Origin: Bisporella sp. PMI_857
Taxonomy: Eukaryota; Ascomycota; Leotiomycetes; Helotiales; Helotiaceae
DNA length: 64,000 nt
Reading direction: 5' to 3'
Assembly (NCBI GenBank): GCA_021307315.1
Contig: JAJSPD010000030.1
Coordinates: forward strand, 1 to 64,000
Both the position numbers and the translations under genes were made by a program. How positions within the stretch are numbered: the first letter of the stretch is position 1; the number at the start of each line of letters is the position of its first letter. Below are positions 22,343 to 35,530 of this stretch, in pieces. The notes beneath the pieces are model-generated. The model made no database searches. It saw nothing but the letters and a program-made list of their open reading frames with translations, and was not told the DNA's origin.

Positions 22343-24373
22343 TCAGATTGATTCCTCATCCTTCTCCTCGACCTTTGCTTTCTCAACCCTTTTCCAGCCC
22401 ATACCAAAAGCCACCATAAAGGCACCAGCAGCGGCGCCAAGACCAACATATCTCGTATAATCGAATGCCTTGCTATATGCCATCACAACGCCACTCAAAT
22501 CCTCTCCCTGTACGATATTCCTCACGGCTCTCGCCCCCGCTGCAATCACTATATCAGCATCCACTCCATTTGCATATTTATGCAGGCCTCGCCTTAGCTC
22601 TGTGGTGAACGCCAGTTGAGAGAAGGTCAGGAATATGGTGCCGCCGAGGTTCTGGCAGAAGACTAGAAGTGCGGAGGTGATGGGGACAACTTGGCGGGAA
22701 GAGTTATTTTGCACGGCGATGATGGGAATCTGAATGCTGAGGCCACTGCCGATTCCTAGGATGACTTGGTAACCTATCCATTGGCTGGTTGGAGTGGTAG
22801 GAGAGAAGAGGGATGTGACGCCGGAGGCTATGAGACTGACGATAGCGCCAAGGATGGCGAACGGGATATAGTAGCCTAGCCTTTGAACTGCGTAGACTAT
22901 CAGCGAATGTCCATTATACGAAACGTGTAGGACGGTGGAAGACGTACCGAGCACTGAACAAGCCATGAGGCTTAAAACACTAGCCAAAAGCGTCGGCAGA
23001 ATATACACACCACTCATCGTAGGACTCGCGTCCCTCACGGACTGAAAATAAATAGGCAAGTAATATGTGGCAGTGTTCAGGCCTCCCAAGACAAATCCCA
23101 TGTTCATGCAGCTGCACAATATGACTCGTTTGCCAATAATGGAGAAAGGTACCATAGCCTCTTCCCCTACATGATATTCCCATCCGAGGAATACAAGATA
23201 TGTGCTGAATGCACCGCAAAATAGTCCAATAATGGTTGCGCTATTCCAGGGATGGTAAACTCCTCCCCACTGTAGGGCGAGAATGAGCTGTATGGTTGCT
23301 GGAGCAAAGAGGACGAAACCAGGAAGATCAAGATTTCTTAGAATATCGAGTAAGCTTTGGTTGCCGGCATTCTTCTTTGCGCTATTTGGAACATGAATAA
23401 GAAAGAGAAAAATTGATATGAAGCCTCCGAGAGGAAGATTAATGTAGAAGCCTATAAAGCTAGTATTAGAACGGCCTAAATTCAGCGAGGAGTCTTGAGC
23501 CGCAAGCTTACACCACCTCCAGGTAGAATACTCAGTCAAAACCCCTCCAACCACCGGACCCAGCAGCATGCCAATCTGAGAGATGCCCATGACTATCCCG
23601 ATATATACTAGACAATAAAAGTTTTAGATGCCGAGCACCGGTATGTAGAGAAGGGCAACTAACCAGGTACTTTAGAGAGCGGTACTGCTGCGCTGACAAT
23701 CGTGTATGCTCCGTTCAGCAAACCCGAGCCTCCTATACCAGCAACAGCCCGACCTGCGATTAGCATGGTCGAGGACTGGGCAGCTCCGCATAAAGCAGAC
23801 CCAAATTCAAAGATAGCTAGAAATGTGAGATAAGTCCACTAGAAAGCAGGTAATTAACATCGTAAGACTTCTCAACGGAGTAGGGGAGCATTTGGCTTAC
23901 CTTGCTGTCGAAATATGTATATATCTTGCCCGTGAGAGGCTGGAGGGCACAACTTTATGGTATGTCAATACACAGAGAAGGATTTTAGAGCAACAGGGGC
24001 GATTACTTCGCAAGCAGGTACGCACTGCCGTACCAGCCCACATCATTCAGCGAGCGAAACTCTGTCGTGATTTTTGGGATTGCCTAATATGTTAGTCGTG
24101 CGAGAATCGGGCGGCGGAATGGAGTCATACTGTGGAAACGATGGAGACATCAAGGAGGTAAATGAAGCCGACCAAGGTGACGCTGGCAATTAACAAAATG
24201 AATACTATGCGTGATATAGGTTCGTCCCCATTCCCCAAAACGTCAGCAGATGGCTGCTGAGATGGCTCTGTACTTTTGATATATGCTGTATCTGAGCTCC
24301 GAGGTTTTTCAATTTCAAGTCGCGAAACGGAGGTTTTCAAACGATGGTCGCTCAGGCTTTCTTGCTCTTCCAT
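22343..24373 (-). CDS. MFS transporter, DHA2-like drug/toxin exporter
   Basis: Six exons (24373-24131, 24083-24007, 23952-23901, 23838-23664, 23607-23512, 23451-22343) join in frame to 583 residues; introns are 47-62 nt. After a cytosolic N-terminus of about 55 residues comes the first membrane span with the family motif LLDVSIVSTAIPKIT, then DVGWYGSAYLLANCALQPL, the loop motif GKIYTYFDSKWTYL, the span-5 motif C region (MGISQIGMLLGPVVGGVLTE) and WRWCFYINLPLGG. The total span count fits the 14-helix proton-drug antiporter group that includes fungal toxin and azole efflux pumps. The 60-nt last intron is a multiple of three without a stop, so retention would insert 20 residues. A zinc-cluster regulator gene lies about 670 bp upstream on the same strand and may control it. 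The substrate is not predictable. Confidence 0.93.
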
Positions 24374-25045
24374 GATTGCGGATGCGGATCGTGAGGGCTC
24401 GACTTCAACGAAAAGAAGGATATTTCAATTTTGTTTTTGTGTTAGACGGATCTTCAGTCACATCGTGATATATAATAAATTTAGAGGCACTGTTGTGGTA
24501 CCAGCGGAGCGTTCAATAGAATTGAAGCTCCGACTCCTACGGACTTAACGGAATTGCTATTAGATACCCACCAGCCCCCAATAATGACTCACAAAGCGTG
24601 TGCACATGTTGCCTGTGCATGATGTAGCATTGGCTAGGGTTATGGCTGTAGTTTTAAAGTAGAGACTTGAAAAGGTTGACAGACTCCTTCCACATGGTCT
24701 TTGCTGACATGTATCTGTGAGTTCCTCCATAAACGTAGCTACTTTCCCAAGTACGCGCTTATCAATCGTTATGTATATTATATGGATATTTCATAGGAAG
24801 TAATTGTATTCATTTGATTTGAGTGCATCGTAGAATGTGGAGCCTGTGCTTAGTGCTTTATTCTCAATGCAGACTTGCTATTTGAGCTTGATTTTTTATA
24901 TTGGTTTTGGATAGTTTGGAGTTTAATACAAAGAACCTTTTTGAAGTAAACTTTGTTAGAAAAGAAATAGCGGAAGGCTTGTTAATTTGTACAGAGTGTT
25001 GATACCTAAGAAGTACGGCTCTTCTCCAGAGTTTATGGCCCTTCA
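24374..25045. other. Probable promoter region of the MFS gene
   Basis: A 672-bp spacer between the 3' end of the regulator gene and the start of the MFS gene, both on the minus strand. No coding sequence recognised. Confidence 0.5.
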
Positions 25046-27231
25046 CTAGTTTCTGAATCCAAGTAAGTCGTTAAACCAATCCTCATCTACGAATTGTAAG
25101 GCATCAAATTCCATTCCATCGAACGTGGTGTCACCACCTGCTTCAACTGTTGGGCTTGCAGCCGTTGCTTCCCACCACTTTTTGATCCTCCCAATTCTCC
25201 CAGCAAGAAGATCCAAGAAGTCTGAACCGTCACTGTCTAACCCAGTGTCTTCTCTAGAATTTCTCAACTTCGCCTCGAGCTCATTTAAGATCGATAAGAA
25301 ATCCAAGGTTTGCCTCACAAGCGTTTGATCCCAGTCCGGGTGCTGGAAAGTCAGTAATCGATAAAATACCCTGAAACTGTGAGAGGTCGCCGAGTAGGTT
25401 AAGAAGGGGAGGCCAATATATTGAGACGGCGTAAGTGCTTCAAGGATATCAATGCAGGACTTCACGGCATTGAGGCAGGCGTAGAGACATTCTATGCGCC
25501 GGTGGGATTGCACGGGGAACATATCTGGTGATGGGGAGCAGCCGACTTCGTAGACAAGGGCTTCTAGATTGTGCAACTCTAGAAGCAATATGTGATTTCC
25601 CCGTAACTCAACGGGAATATTGGTTTTGAATTCCTGCAGCTGGTTCTCCAATGCGGTCAGATAAAATAGTGCTGATGGTCGAGGGGTATGCGCTGTATCA
25701 AGCATAGTTTCATGCCATGGAGCGAGCAGCACCTTTTCAGCAACCAACCGTGCCTTCACTATTTGCACGAACAATTTATCAGATTCAAATTCCCCACTTT
25801 CTTCCAACATTCTGAGACATTCGGCCGAGTAGGTGGTCCAACGCATACTGTCTGACTTGAGGAAGTAGGATGTGCTGCCAAAATTAGTATTATTGATTTC
25901 AAAAATTGCGAGATAAGCCACACATTGAGTTCAATAAGAAGCACCCTAAAAGAGCTCTTCTATCCTCCATCGTCCTAGGTTTCAAATTTTTGTACCGCAA
26001 TCTCTCAGTTTTGTCATCACCAGGTATGCCTACAGACACTTTAGAAGGTGGTTTATGCAGGCCCAGATCATACAAAATAGAGGTTGCAAGGCGTGTGAGA
26101 CTTGACATGATGGGTTTCTCTCCACAGAAAGATCGGTCCCATGAGGCATAAACCAGAACCGCAAGGAGTAAGTCCAGGCTCGGCCTCGCTTCAACAAAAG
26201 CTTCGCGTCCAAAGGTCTCTCTCAACTCCCTTGAGATAGCGAGTTGCTGCGATGGGTGATGAGAGGCGACCGCCATGATACTGAGCCATAAAATTGGACG
26301 CTCTTTACGAAGCTGTTGCGCAGTCGTAGTTGGTGGTATGATGATGCAAGGAAGGTTCTTCGCGAACTGGGTCTGGAATCTGTTGAGATATATTTCTGCA
26401 TCCTCCATCTGAAGTTGCATGCTGCCAGATAGAACGATAGGTGTTGATCCTGACGAGGACTCTGGTGTTGGGAGAGAGTGGATAGCAATAGTATTAACTC
26501 CTCCATTAGTCTGGGCAAGAAGCTGCAGTGAGGATCACTGAGTTAGTTTTCTTGTTTATTAATAATCTGGAGTTGAAACTTCTCTTCAAATCGTGTTTTA
26601 ATAGTAGTCGTACAAGCAGAGCATCCGTAAAACTTTTGAGCGAGAGATTTTGCTACGAGAAGGTGACTCACCTGAACTAATCCATCAAGTTTCTCCTCAA
26701 GTTTTGACGTCCGACTTGGCATCTGTAGTGAGAGTTACGGAGTGATTTTACTTTTTGCGATAACATTATGGAATTGAGATGTCTCTCGCAGATGCATGAA
26801 CCCCCAAGACATATGTCAATGTGCCTAATTATTTGGGATATTGAGTACTATTCTGAGACGCTGAAGTGAGTTTCGGTTACTCCTCGCTTGAAGGAGCATG
26901 ATATTGATTGCACAAGACAATGTTCCTAAGGGCAGCTCATGCCTGATATGTCGTTGAGGAACCAAATGAGAAGGATGCTTCAAACTAAGAAATTTTGACC
27001 GAAAAGCCAACTGACCTTATCTTTCGCAGTTCTCCGCTTCCGAACCGGTGGTGAAGGCTGACATTCCTTCTCCATGCGTTCGCATCTCCCGCATCTAACT
27101 CCACCCTCCGTACCAGAGCACCTCGCCTTCGCTTTCACACAGTTCGTGCAGGCGCGAACGAAACCTCCTGCAGCTGAAGCAACAGGAGCGGAAGCAGCGT
27201 CGCCGACTCCTGAAGATCCGTTGAGGGACAT
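25046..27231 (-). CDS. Zn(II)2Cys6 transcription factor
   Basis: Four exons (27231-27016, 26722-26672, 26522-25924, 25874-25046) join in frame to 564 residues. The zinc cluster is at residues 28-57: Cys28-x2-Cys31-x6-Cys38-x8-Cys47-x2-Cys50-x6-Cys57, followed by a basic linker (VRKRRTAK) and a short coiled-coil segment TSKLEEKLDGLVQ supplied partly by the 51-nt second exon. The middle region carries usual fungal regulator motifs (RPILWLSIMAVASHH, ATSILYDLGLHKPP, LLNSITSYFLKSDSMRWT), and the last 30 residues are acidic, as in activation domains. Intron 1 (293 nt) and intron 2 (149 nt) are longer than usual for this window. Lying just upstream of the MFS exporter on the same strand, it could regulate that gene; this is inference from position. 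Confidence 0.9.
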
Positions 27232-28105
27232 TATTTACGTATACTCCGGCGGAAATCGATAATCGTCCATTGGCCAGATTCGGTGCGACCGGACCTTCAA
27301 TATTGGATGAAGGAGAGAAAAGAAAATAGGGATCGAGGGCATGGTATGCGGAAAGGATGTGTAAAGTTGGTGAGGATCGGAGTCTCCGACTCTCCGCTGG
27401 CACAGCAGCCTCTGTGGTTGGTTGTATACTGTGGGTTGCTAATTCAACATTGTGATTGGCTGCAGAAATGCATAGACAGTAATGGGGCTCTCCAATTAGA
27501 GACATGGTGAGATGAGAAAGAAAACGAGAAAAATTAGTCTGTTCATGACTGTTTCATAAGAGCCACTTGGCAGCAGTCTATCGCGTTTTAATGTGTAGTC
27601 TTAAAAGCAAAACAGAGGTTCAATATCTTCTTTTATTTCAGAATCTATCTATGGCACGATAATGGCCATCGAAACCTCCCCCTAACCATCGAATGATTCC
27701 TCCACAGAAGATCAGGATGAAAAAAGACGAAAATATCATCATATCTGCGGCAAGCCCGATTCAGTGAAGGCCTTCCAGTCAATCAGTTTAGCATCTGCAG
27801 AAAAACCACTTGCAGATGCCTTCCCATGTACTCCAACAAATCCTGGCTCCCTTGTTCAAAAAATGGGGGGCAGCGCTATCACAAACATATAACCACAGTA
27901 TGATCTCCAGCAGCATACCCGCCTGGTAGATTTGCAGAACCCTATCTGCTCCGAAGATGGGAAACTTGATGAACGCCGTCGTTGAATGCTTCGTATTGAA
28001 ATTTTTGAGTCGAAAGACGGTCATGATGCATAGTAGGTATCGTAATGCCCAAGGCAATGAGAAAGAAAAGACATGACACATTAAATAAGTAGCTGGTTCG
28101 AAAAC
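27232..28105. other. Intergenic region
   Basis: Spacer between the start of the regulator gene and the 3' end of the RhoGAP gene, both on the minus strand. No coding sequence recognised beyond short frames. Confidence 0.5.
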
Positions 28106-31100
28106 TCAACTTGCTCCATGAATTGGAACTGATCCACCATTTTGTGGACGTCCCCATCCAGAATTGCGATTTTCTCGCCGTAATTCCTTCTGGCTGTCTG
28201 GTGTGCCATTTCCGTTGCGACGTGCATAAGGTGCAGGAGCCTCAAGATCGGGGTTTTGCCATTGATCAGAAGGTGTATTCGGATTGTTTGAGCCGCTGGC
28301 ATAAGGAGGGTAGGGATTTTGAACGTGTCGAACACTACTCTCCTTTTGCCAAGCATGCGTTTGAGCTGAGTCAGTATCAACTCGTGTTACAACTGGTGCA
28401 AGAACTCGGTCCTTAGGTCTTCCCCCTGGTGATGAAGCTTCAGAAGCGTCACCTACAGGCTTTGGACCAGTGTAAGCAATATCTCCATAACGCTTAAGGA
28501 TCTCCTTCGTGGTGATATCGCTCGAGTTCTGGAACAGAGATTGATCATTCAAAAGCGATTGTAGATCTTCAGGAATCTATAACATAAATTAGTATATAAA
28601 TATTTGCGGAACTTTGTATTGACTCACCTCGCACATCTGTTCGTTACACTCGATTAGAGAGTGCACCACCTCAATTGCAAGAAAATTATCGTCGACTGGG
28701 GTTTTGGCATTGGTATAAAGAATATTAGGGGCAATCACAGTGGCGAGATTATGTGTGTCCATTTTCGAACCCGAGTCTTCATCAACGGCATGGAAGGATG
28801 CGACCCAGTTGAAAAAAGAACATAAAATCTCCAGGGAATCGCGATGAGCTTTGGGAAGGAGGCAGCACGTAAGATGCAGAATGCGGAGGCGCTTCTCATG
28901 GTGGGTAACCTTTGAAGCTGCAATGAAGAGACGATGCAGCTTGAATGTTAGTAGCGGGTCGGGAAGCTCTCTCAAATATTTCTTTAGTATGGCCGCCACC
29001 TGCACGACGTTTTCTTTGGAGAAATCCACAGCATCACAACCGTCCTTATCAATAGTCGCCATAGTATCGTTTAATCTCTTGATATTACCATTTTTCCGAA
29101 AGACACCTTCAACAGACAGGTCCATCTTTCGCATGGTAGTGATAGCGTCATCAAGGATAGCTGGAATACGGAGAGCACCAGGCCCAATACCGTCGGTCGA
29201 GTCTGCACCATCTCTCTCAATAATTACCTCCAATGCCACACCAAATACACCCTTCTTCTTGGTACCCTTTTTCTCATCATTCTTAAAGGCTTTGCCAATC
29301 TTGTTCCAGAAGGTCGGCTTTCTTGTCTCGATGAGATTTAACAATTCCTCCATAGAGAAATGACCTTCCAGAAGAGGCTGCATCGCAATAACTGCCAAAT
29401 GACGCACTATGAAGTACTCCAATGCGGTCAACTCTGAGAAGTACGTCTTGCCACTCCCACCACGTTGCATGGAAGGCTCCCCTGGACCGGTCATGTCTAG
29501 GCCGTTTCCGTTGGAAAAACTGCGTTCGTGACCACTGATTAATTTCGGTTCTGTGATGGATGTTCGAAACATGTCGTGACGAGCATGTTTGTACGCATTC
29601 GGTCGCTGCTCCTTTGCTTGCTCTGCTGCAACAATTCTGGGAATATCATCCAAAGTGAGAGCATCTTGATGGCCAAACATCAGCTCAGTCCTCGACTCAC
29701 CATTGTTGTCTCGCTCCTCTACTATTTGGAATCCGGGACCTCGGGAATTAGGGGCTTCAGCGCCTTCTGAGCTTGTATTAACATTGCGTCCTTCTGGACC
29801 GTCTATGATACGCGAAGTCCTTGCCTTCTTGATAGTCGACGATAGGTGCCTCTCCATGCGCGTGCTTCGCAATCGACGAACATCATTCAGTGTATTTTCA
29901 TATGATGTCGAGGTTGCACCCTCTTCCGTGGCACCATTAAAGGACTTGGAGCGTGTATCCGAATTCTGTAAGGGAGGTTCCTCTTGGGGTGGAAGCCGGT
30001 GGCCTTCGTTGGAATTATACCCATTCAGATTCGGATCGTCAGAGGTATGGGGTAGAGTACTACTGCTACGTAGCATTTCTAAGAGTCTTGCCAAGGCAAC
30101 TCTAAGAAGGAAGACATATTGCTCAAGTCTTGTGACTCTCTCAAAACCACCAACAGAATCGCCTGCCGAGCTATCACATTTGTTGCAGTATATTCTCTGG
30201 TCCTTTTCACTCCATCGCACATCCACCAAGTTCTGGCTTAGCTCCAATGAGCAATTGCTACATTTCAGGCACTCATAATGACAGCGTCTTTGGCCGGAAC
30301 GAGCACATTCCTCAGATATAGCACGCCCACAAACAATGCAGTGGTCAGAATCAGCCGCTGCAAGTCCCGGCGTTCCCGTGGTAGCCTCTAGAGACTGATC
30401 ATCATTCTTAACAGCTTCCATATCACTGAGGTCGTCTAAGAACTGGTGAAGGCCATTGGAATTTTGTTGTTCCTTCTCCACTTTAAGAGCGCCTTGGAGG
30501 CAAATTCTAATCAAGAGCTTCAGATAGTGGGCAAGGCCAGTAACTAAAGATAGTAGCTCTTGAGTAACTCCCAATTTTCGAACACCTGTCTCCTGAGTCT
30601 TAGATAATAGCGCGAAAAATGCTACAATCTTTTTGCAGAGTAGTTTTGCTTCTCGTGCATAAAGAAGTCCTACTACTATTAGCGTTGGCGCCAAAGCTTT
30701 GGAGTGCCAGGCTTACCTTGTGCACCGTAATTGGCCATGTTTGCATCTAGCTTGTCTGCAGAACCAAAAAGGATGTCTACATGCCAGATGAACTTCTTCG
30801 CAACCAATACACCATCTACATATGCTCCATTACTCACATGCAGGAGCATATCAGAGATGCAAGCAGCTGATGATTCTTCAAAGGTTGATAGAACACTCCA
30901 GATTCTGTACACTTTCTCTTCCATGCGCTCCTCTTCATCTCGTACAGCATTTCGCCCTTCTTCATCAGTGACCTCTCCGATTTGGCGATTGTTCTCAACC
31001 ACATCTTGAGATGAAGCAAGTCGAACATTCCAAAACTTGTGAATCATGTAACACTCAGGGTGCCAGTGTTGGTTTTGCCCATTCCGGAAGATCTCCACAA

Positions 31101-31933
31101 ACTGCTTCAGAATTGCTGTCTGACATCCATTGCATCGTTGCGCAAACTGAGTCGAGTAGTGGTAATGGCAGTACACCTGTCCGTCATGCTCATAGTAACT
31201 ATCCTGGGCCCCAAATACGGTTGGACATACAGAACAAGTAAAATGATCAATGTGATACTTCTGATCCAGTGCCGTAATGTACGATCCACGCAGGGCCCCA
31301 TTGCATTTATGGCATATTAGGTCAAGACGCCTGAAATAATCCGTTTCGCATAGTGGGTATTGTCCTTCACCCGTTTCCTCATCGACTGGAAAGAATTTTG
31401 AGGCAACGATTGAGCCGCAATCCTGTAAATGCAAAGAATTAGCAAATGGGGTTTGTGTGCGCTACGATTTTGGAAAGAAACCCAGAAACGTAAGATATAT
31501 AGCCGAATGAGGAGAATCATAGCTCACTTACACGACAGCGGAAACAGTCTAAATGGTACGTGCCACCAAGTGCGCGCACGAACTGCCCAGTTAAAGCTTC
31601 ACCACATTTCTTGCAGACCCTAGGTTGTCCAGTCGAAGCCCTTCCGTTGCGCGTTCTTGATCGAGAACGAGTTCGGTCTTCACTTTGTCGTTGAGGATCT
31701 GTTTCTCTATCCCAATCTCGCTCTTGCTCCCTACCACCTGCACTGCCTGACGGCGAGGCTGCTGATCTATTCTCCGATGTGAAAGCACCATTTGGCCTCG
31801 GCAAGCGTTGATCCTGCTGACCATCTCTGTCCTGATATGACTGGTTACCATAATTGCGCCCATCACCTGCTGGCCTGTATGGCAGATTCATTTGTTGACC
31901 GCCAGATGGGCCGCCCTCAGATTGGGGACTCAT
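28106..31933 (-). CDS. LIM-domain Rho GTPase-activating protein (Rga1/Rga2-like)
   Basis: Four exons (31933-31532, 31422-30717, 30672-28628, 28576-28106) join in frame to 1207 residues. After a Gly/Ser/Arg-rich N-terminus comes LIM1 from about residue 107 (CKKCGEALTGQF ... DCFRCRDCG), LIM2 from about 171 (CHKCNGALRGSY ... CNGC), and a third, divergent LIM-like zinc segment around 479-530 (CIVCGRAISEECARSG ... YCNKC). The RhoGAP domain spans about 844-1045: FGVALEVII, then EGVFRKNG carrying the predicted arginine finger near residue 894. The tail is Pro/Asn-rich. Members in yeast down-regulate Cdc42 or Rho1 and act at sites of polarised growth; in a hyphal fungus a role at tips or septa is likely. 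Intron 1 splits LIM1 after CFRCR. The start is the first ATG of the open frame. Confidence 0.93.
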
Positions 31934-33814
31934 CGTCCACTATCCACCCTATTTCTAGAGTTATTTGACTACTGACGCTGAATCGCTTGCTGTATTGCTT
32001 CCGATAAGGATTGAACTCCTAGATCGGCCTGGTAGGGTAGTATCCGCCAGCTTGAAGGCTAGTGTTGGTATGGCGAAGAATAGTAATCAAGTATGAACGG
32101 CAAAGAGATCCAGAAGTCTAATATTCTTGTGTCGCATGAATCAGGTCAATTGGTGTCGGAGAGTATGAATATGGGATGTGACTCGGAGTCAAGTCCCTCT
32201 AATTCTGCAGGAACCTGAAACAGAAGCCTTCTGATCCAGGATTGTCGTTGATATTTTGTAGTTACACCTCCTCCCAAGTATTATGTTCGTACTATAGATA
32301 ATGGATCGCAAATAGGAGGTGTGTCTTTCGGTCAACAATGTAAATACAGGGGCGCGTATAAGACGGTGTGGAGTGGTGGATTCGAGGTGTATTCGTTGTC
32401 AGACAGGTTTTGCGACTAGAGGAATCGAAGATTGGATAAGTTGATGATTGCCACTAATGGCAATCAAGGATGGTATTTGAAAATCTTGGTATGAAGATCG
32501 TCGACCCAGATGAAGAGCAAGATGAGTGAGAAAGGATTGTATATTGCTCAAGTTGGCCTGCTTGTTCCTCTGGCACTAAATTTGGCATTGGGTACGGCGT
32601 ACTGTTGCCTTACATTTATGGCGGAAATCAGGTGGAGCATTAGGCGTCTAATCAGGCACGGATCCCGTCCAATACCAGAATCAGTGAACAACTCACGGCT
32701 GATGCATTATCATGACCTATCTAAGTTCACGGGACGCATGTTACGGTGGTGCTCGGAATAGCAACCCGCGGACGTAGTGTATAAAGCATTATTCTACGGG
32801 TTAACACTCTATTGGCGCATCTAGAATCATCGATACATTCCAACCCTCCCAAATGTGAGATGTGCATTTGTCGCAGGGCGAGACCTCTTTGAGACTACAG
32901 AGTGAGTTTGCAGGTATATATATGTGTGTGATAGCTCGGATTCTTAATGTAGCTATATATTGGAAGCAGAGTTATGGTCAAGAGAGACCTAGCAATTCCC
33001 TGCTTGTCAACATTCTGCTGAAATGTTCGATTTCGTAGTTGAACATGAGGTCAATATGAGATAGCCTTAACTACTGTCTTCATAAGTGAAAAGTTTACAA
33101 TGCAATCAATATCTAAACATTTCGTTTGCGGATGAACCCAACATTCTCTTCAGCTGAATTTTTGGACTGTCAAATATAGATCCTCCACCAGTTCATCCCT
33201 CCTTATGAAACCAAACTTTGTTTGGGAAACTCTGTTTCGAAAAGGAGTCTATGCATAATGCAGAGTGGAAAGCAGCTTGCAGGTAAGATGACTACCTGCA
33301 CAATTAAGGATGTGAGCTCAACATGGGACATCCAAGCGGATACTTCTCTTAACTATTTGAAACTATTTGGTATCCTACTTTAACCTTCTCTTTTTTAATC
33401 TTACAAAGTAATGGCTCTGTTACAAGTAGTAGGGAAAGGCTGTGGTATCTTATTTGAGCCAGTTGAGAAATCTTGACTAATATTAGCTGTTACTACATGG
33501 TGATTTTTTTCTCATCTTAGTCAATAATATATATCAGCGTTGCTCTCATTTCATTTGTGGCATTTTTCTTCTAAGGATCTCAGCCTCACAAAAAAGGTCT
33601 TTGTTTCAGGGATGGGCTGGCTGGAAGAAATGACCCTCTCTGCCTTGTCGGTTTCTGACAGCATCCTGCACTGCTACTGTTTACCCCACATAACCTAGAA
33701 GCAACGACCGTACCTACAAGTAGCCTAACACTCAACAACCACAACTCCTCTCTACTTGATGAATTGATTCCCACGGCAGATCACCCTCACACTCTCTCCT
33801 TAGTGATATCAGCC
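31934..33814. other. Long spacer between divergent genes
   Basis: A 1.9-kb region between the RhoGAP gene (minus) and the UBC gene (plus), so it should hold two promoters and probably a long RhoGAP leader. A frame of 83 codons near 32510 has one hydrophobic stretch but no other support. No RNA gene or repeat recognised. Confidence 0.5.
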
Positions 33815-35530
33815 ATGTCAAATCATTCCATCATCCGCATAACAAGGGTAAGTGTATTGTTCCGGACGGTAGTGGGGTCGCAAGGCTGACAGGACATTCC
33901 AGGAGCTGGCCGACATCCAGAAAGGTTCAGATCTTTGTATGTACGCCTTGAAATTGCATGAGTAAACTGTAGTAACTGACAGATATATCCTCCAGCTCTT
34001 GCGGTAGCGTGCCGAGATATTGATGTGCGAAATGTCAAGGCATTGATTATCGGACCGCCTGGCACACCATATGAGTTCGGTTTCTTCGAAGTATGTTCGG
34101 CCCTCCCAATATATTGTATTTGATACTAATCATGCATAGTTTGCAGTCAAGTTTGGAAAGGGTATGCCACTACTCACCAAATTCTACTACAGTATGCTCA
34201 CTGACCATAGATTATCCCGGAAAGGCACCCTCTGTAAATGCAACCACTACAAACGGAGGCAGATGTCGGTTCAATCCCAACATATATGCGCAGGGAAAAG
34301 TCTGCTTGTAAGCAGCCCAAGCTTCTTCCTCATGCCATGCTAACCCTTTTTTTTAGGTCAATTCTGGGGTAAATATAAACCCCAATATCTAAGGTACAAG
34401 GGCTGATATACCTAGAACATGGCGTGGTGAACGTGGAGAGGAATGGTCGTCAGCTCAAGGCCTAGAATCAATTCTGATATCCATCCAAAGCTTGATGTCC
34501 TCTAACCCATATGAAAATGAGCCTGGATTCGAATCTGCCAATGACGAATGTGATAAGAAGAACCAGAAAGACTATGTTATGAAGGTGGGTTATGAGAACA
34601 AGTTTCCATTGGAGAATACAGGCTAAAGCATATCTTGCTCCATAGATTCGTCACGAAACTCTCCGCATCACGGTGATTCAACGACTGGAGGGGTATCTTG
34701 GTATTTCATCCGCGGGCATTGTTCAGTCGGTTGTTAGAGAAAGTGATACCGAAGACGATGATGAGATTGACATATACGACCGAAAGTGGGATGATTCCAT
34801 GGGAGAATTTGAGCCATTCATGGATCTATGCAAACGCCGGTTTCTCTGGTACTACGACTCATATCTCCTTACTATCAGCAAAGCAAAGACTGAGGTCACC
34901 GAAGGACAACAGTTCACTCGTATGCCTTTCGAAAGCAGCGGAAATGATATGGCAGGAAAGTTTGGCTACAATGAGTTAGAGCGACGACTAAGACTAATCA
35001 AGACAACTATCGATCAAGAAACTGCACGGTGGGCTGATGATGGTATTGCATCGGTTAAAAAGGAGAGCTCAATTGCCGCTAACCTTAAGCGTCAATACGA
35101 ACAAGTGGTAGAATCCTACAAACGCGATAAGAATGTTACTCTCGATATTGAGCTCGAAAAGAACAATCCATTTGTATGGAATGTCACATATTTCGGACGA
35201 CCAATGACCAATCTTGATGGCGGTTTGTTCAGGATCAAGATCTTTTTCAGCACACGATTCCCGGAAGAGCAACCAAGAGCGAGGTTTGAAACACAGCTTT
35301 TCCATCACCGTCTCGCTGGCGATGGTACCCCGTGCTATACCGCCAAGCGGCCTGAGGATGTGAAGGCACACATTGAAGCGATCATAGAAGCTTTAGAAGA
35401 AGAACATCCTCCATACGATCCAAGGACGCTCGTCAATCCAGAGGCAGGCCAATTGTATTGGGGATCTGCAGATGATAAGAAAAAGTACAATCGTCAGCTT
35501 AGGAGGTCGGTTCAGAGGAGCATGGAGTAA
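33815..35530 (+). CDS. Tandem ubiquitin-conjugating (UBC) domain protein, UBE2Z-like
   Basis: Eight exons (33815-33847, 33903-33936, 33996-34090, 34140-34161, 34211-34307, 34357-34368, 34416-34584, 34646-35530) join in frame to 448 residues. The N-terminal UBC domain (about 1-140) has RELADIQKGSDLS, GPPGTPYEFGFFEF, then FNPNIYAQGKVCLSILGTW with predicted catalytic Cys93, a layout close to UBE2Z/Use1-type enzymes. A second UBC-like fold covers about 280-440 (NPFVWNVTYFGRPMTNLDGG, FPEEQPRARFETQLFHH, AGDGTPCY with Cys384 at the equivalent place). Both could load ubiquitin or a relative, or the second may be a docking copy. Exon 6 is only 12 nt and exon 4 only 22 nt; both are required for the LSILGTW motif and the frame. 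Introns here are 46-61 nt. Confidence 0.88.

Noticed and set aside
28851..30278. Long plus-strand frames of 170 and 191 codons
   Set aside because: Both are antisense to the RhoGAP gene, which has domains across the whole interval.
32510..32761. 83-codon frame with a hydrophobic stretch
   Set aside because: No signal peptide start, domain or splice context; lies in the probable leader/promoter region of the RhoGAP gene.
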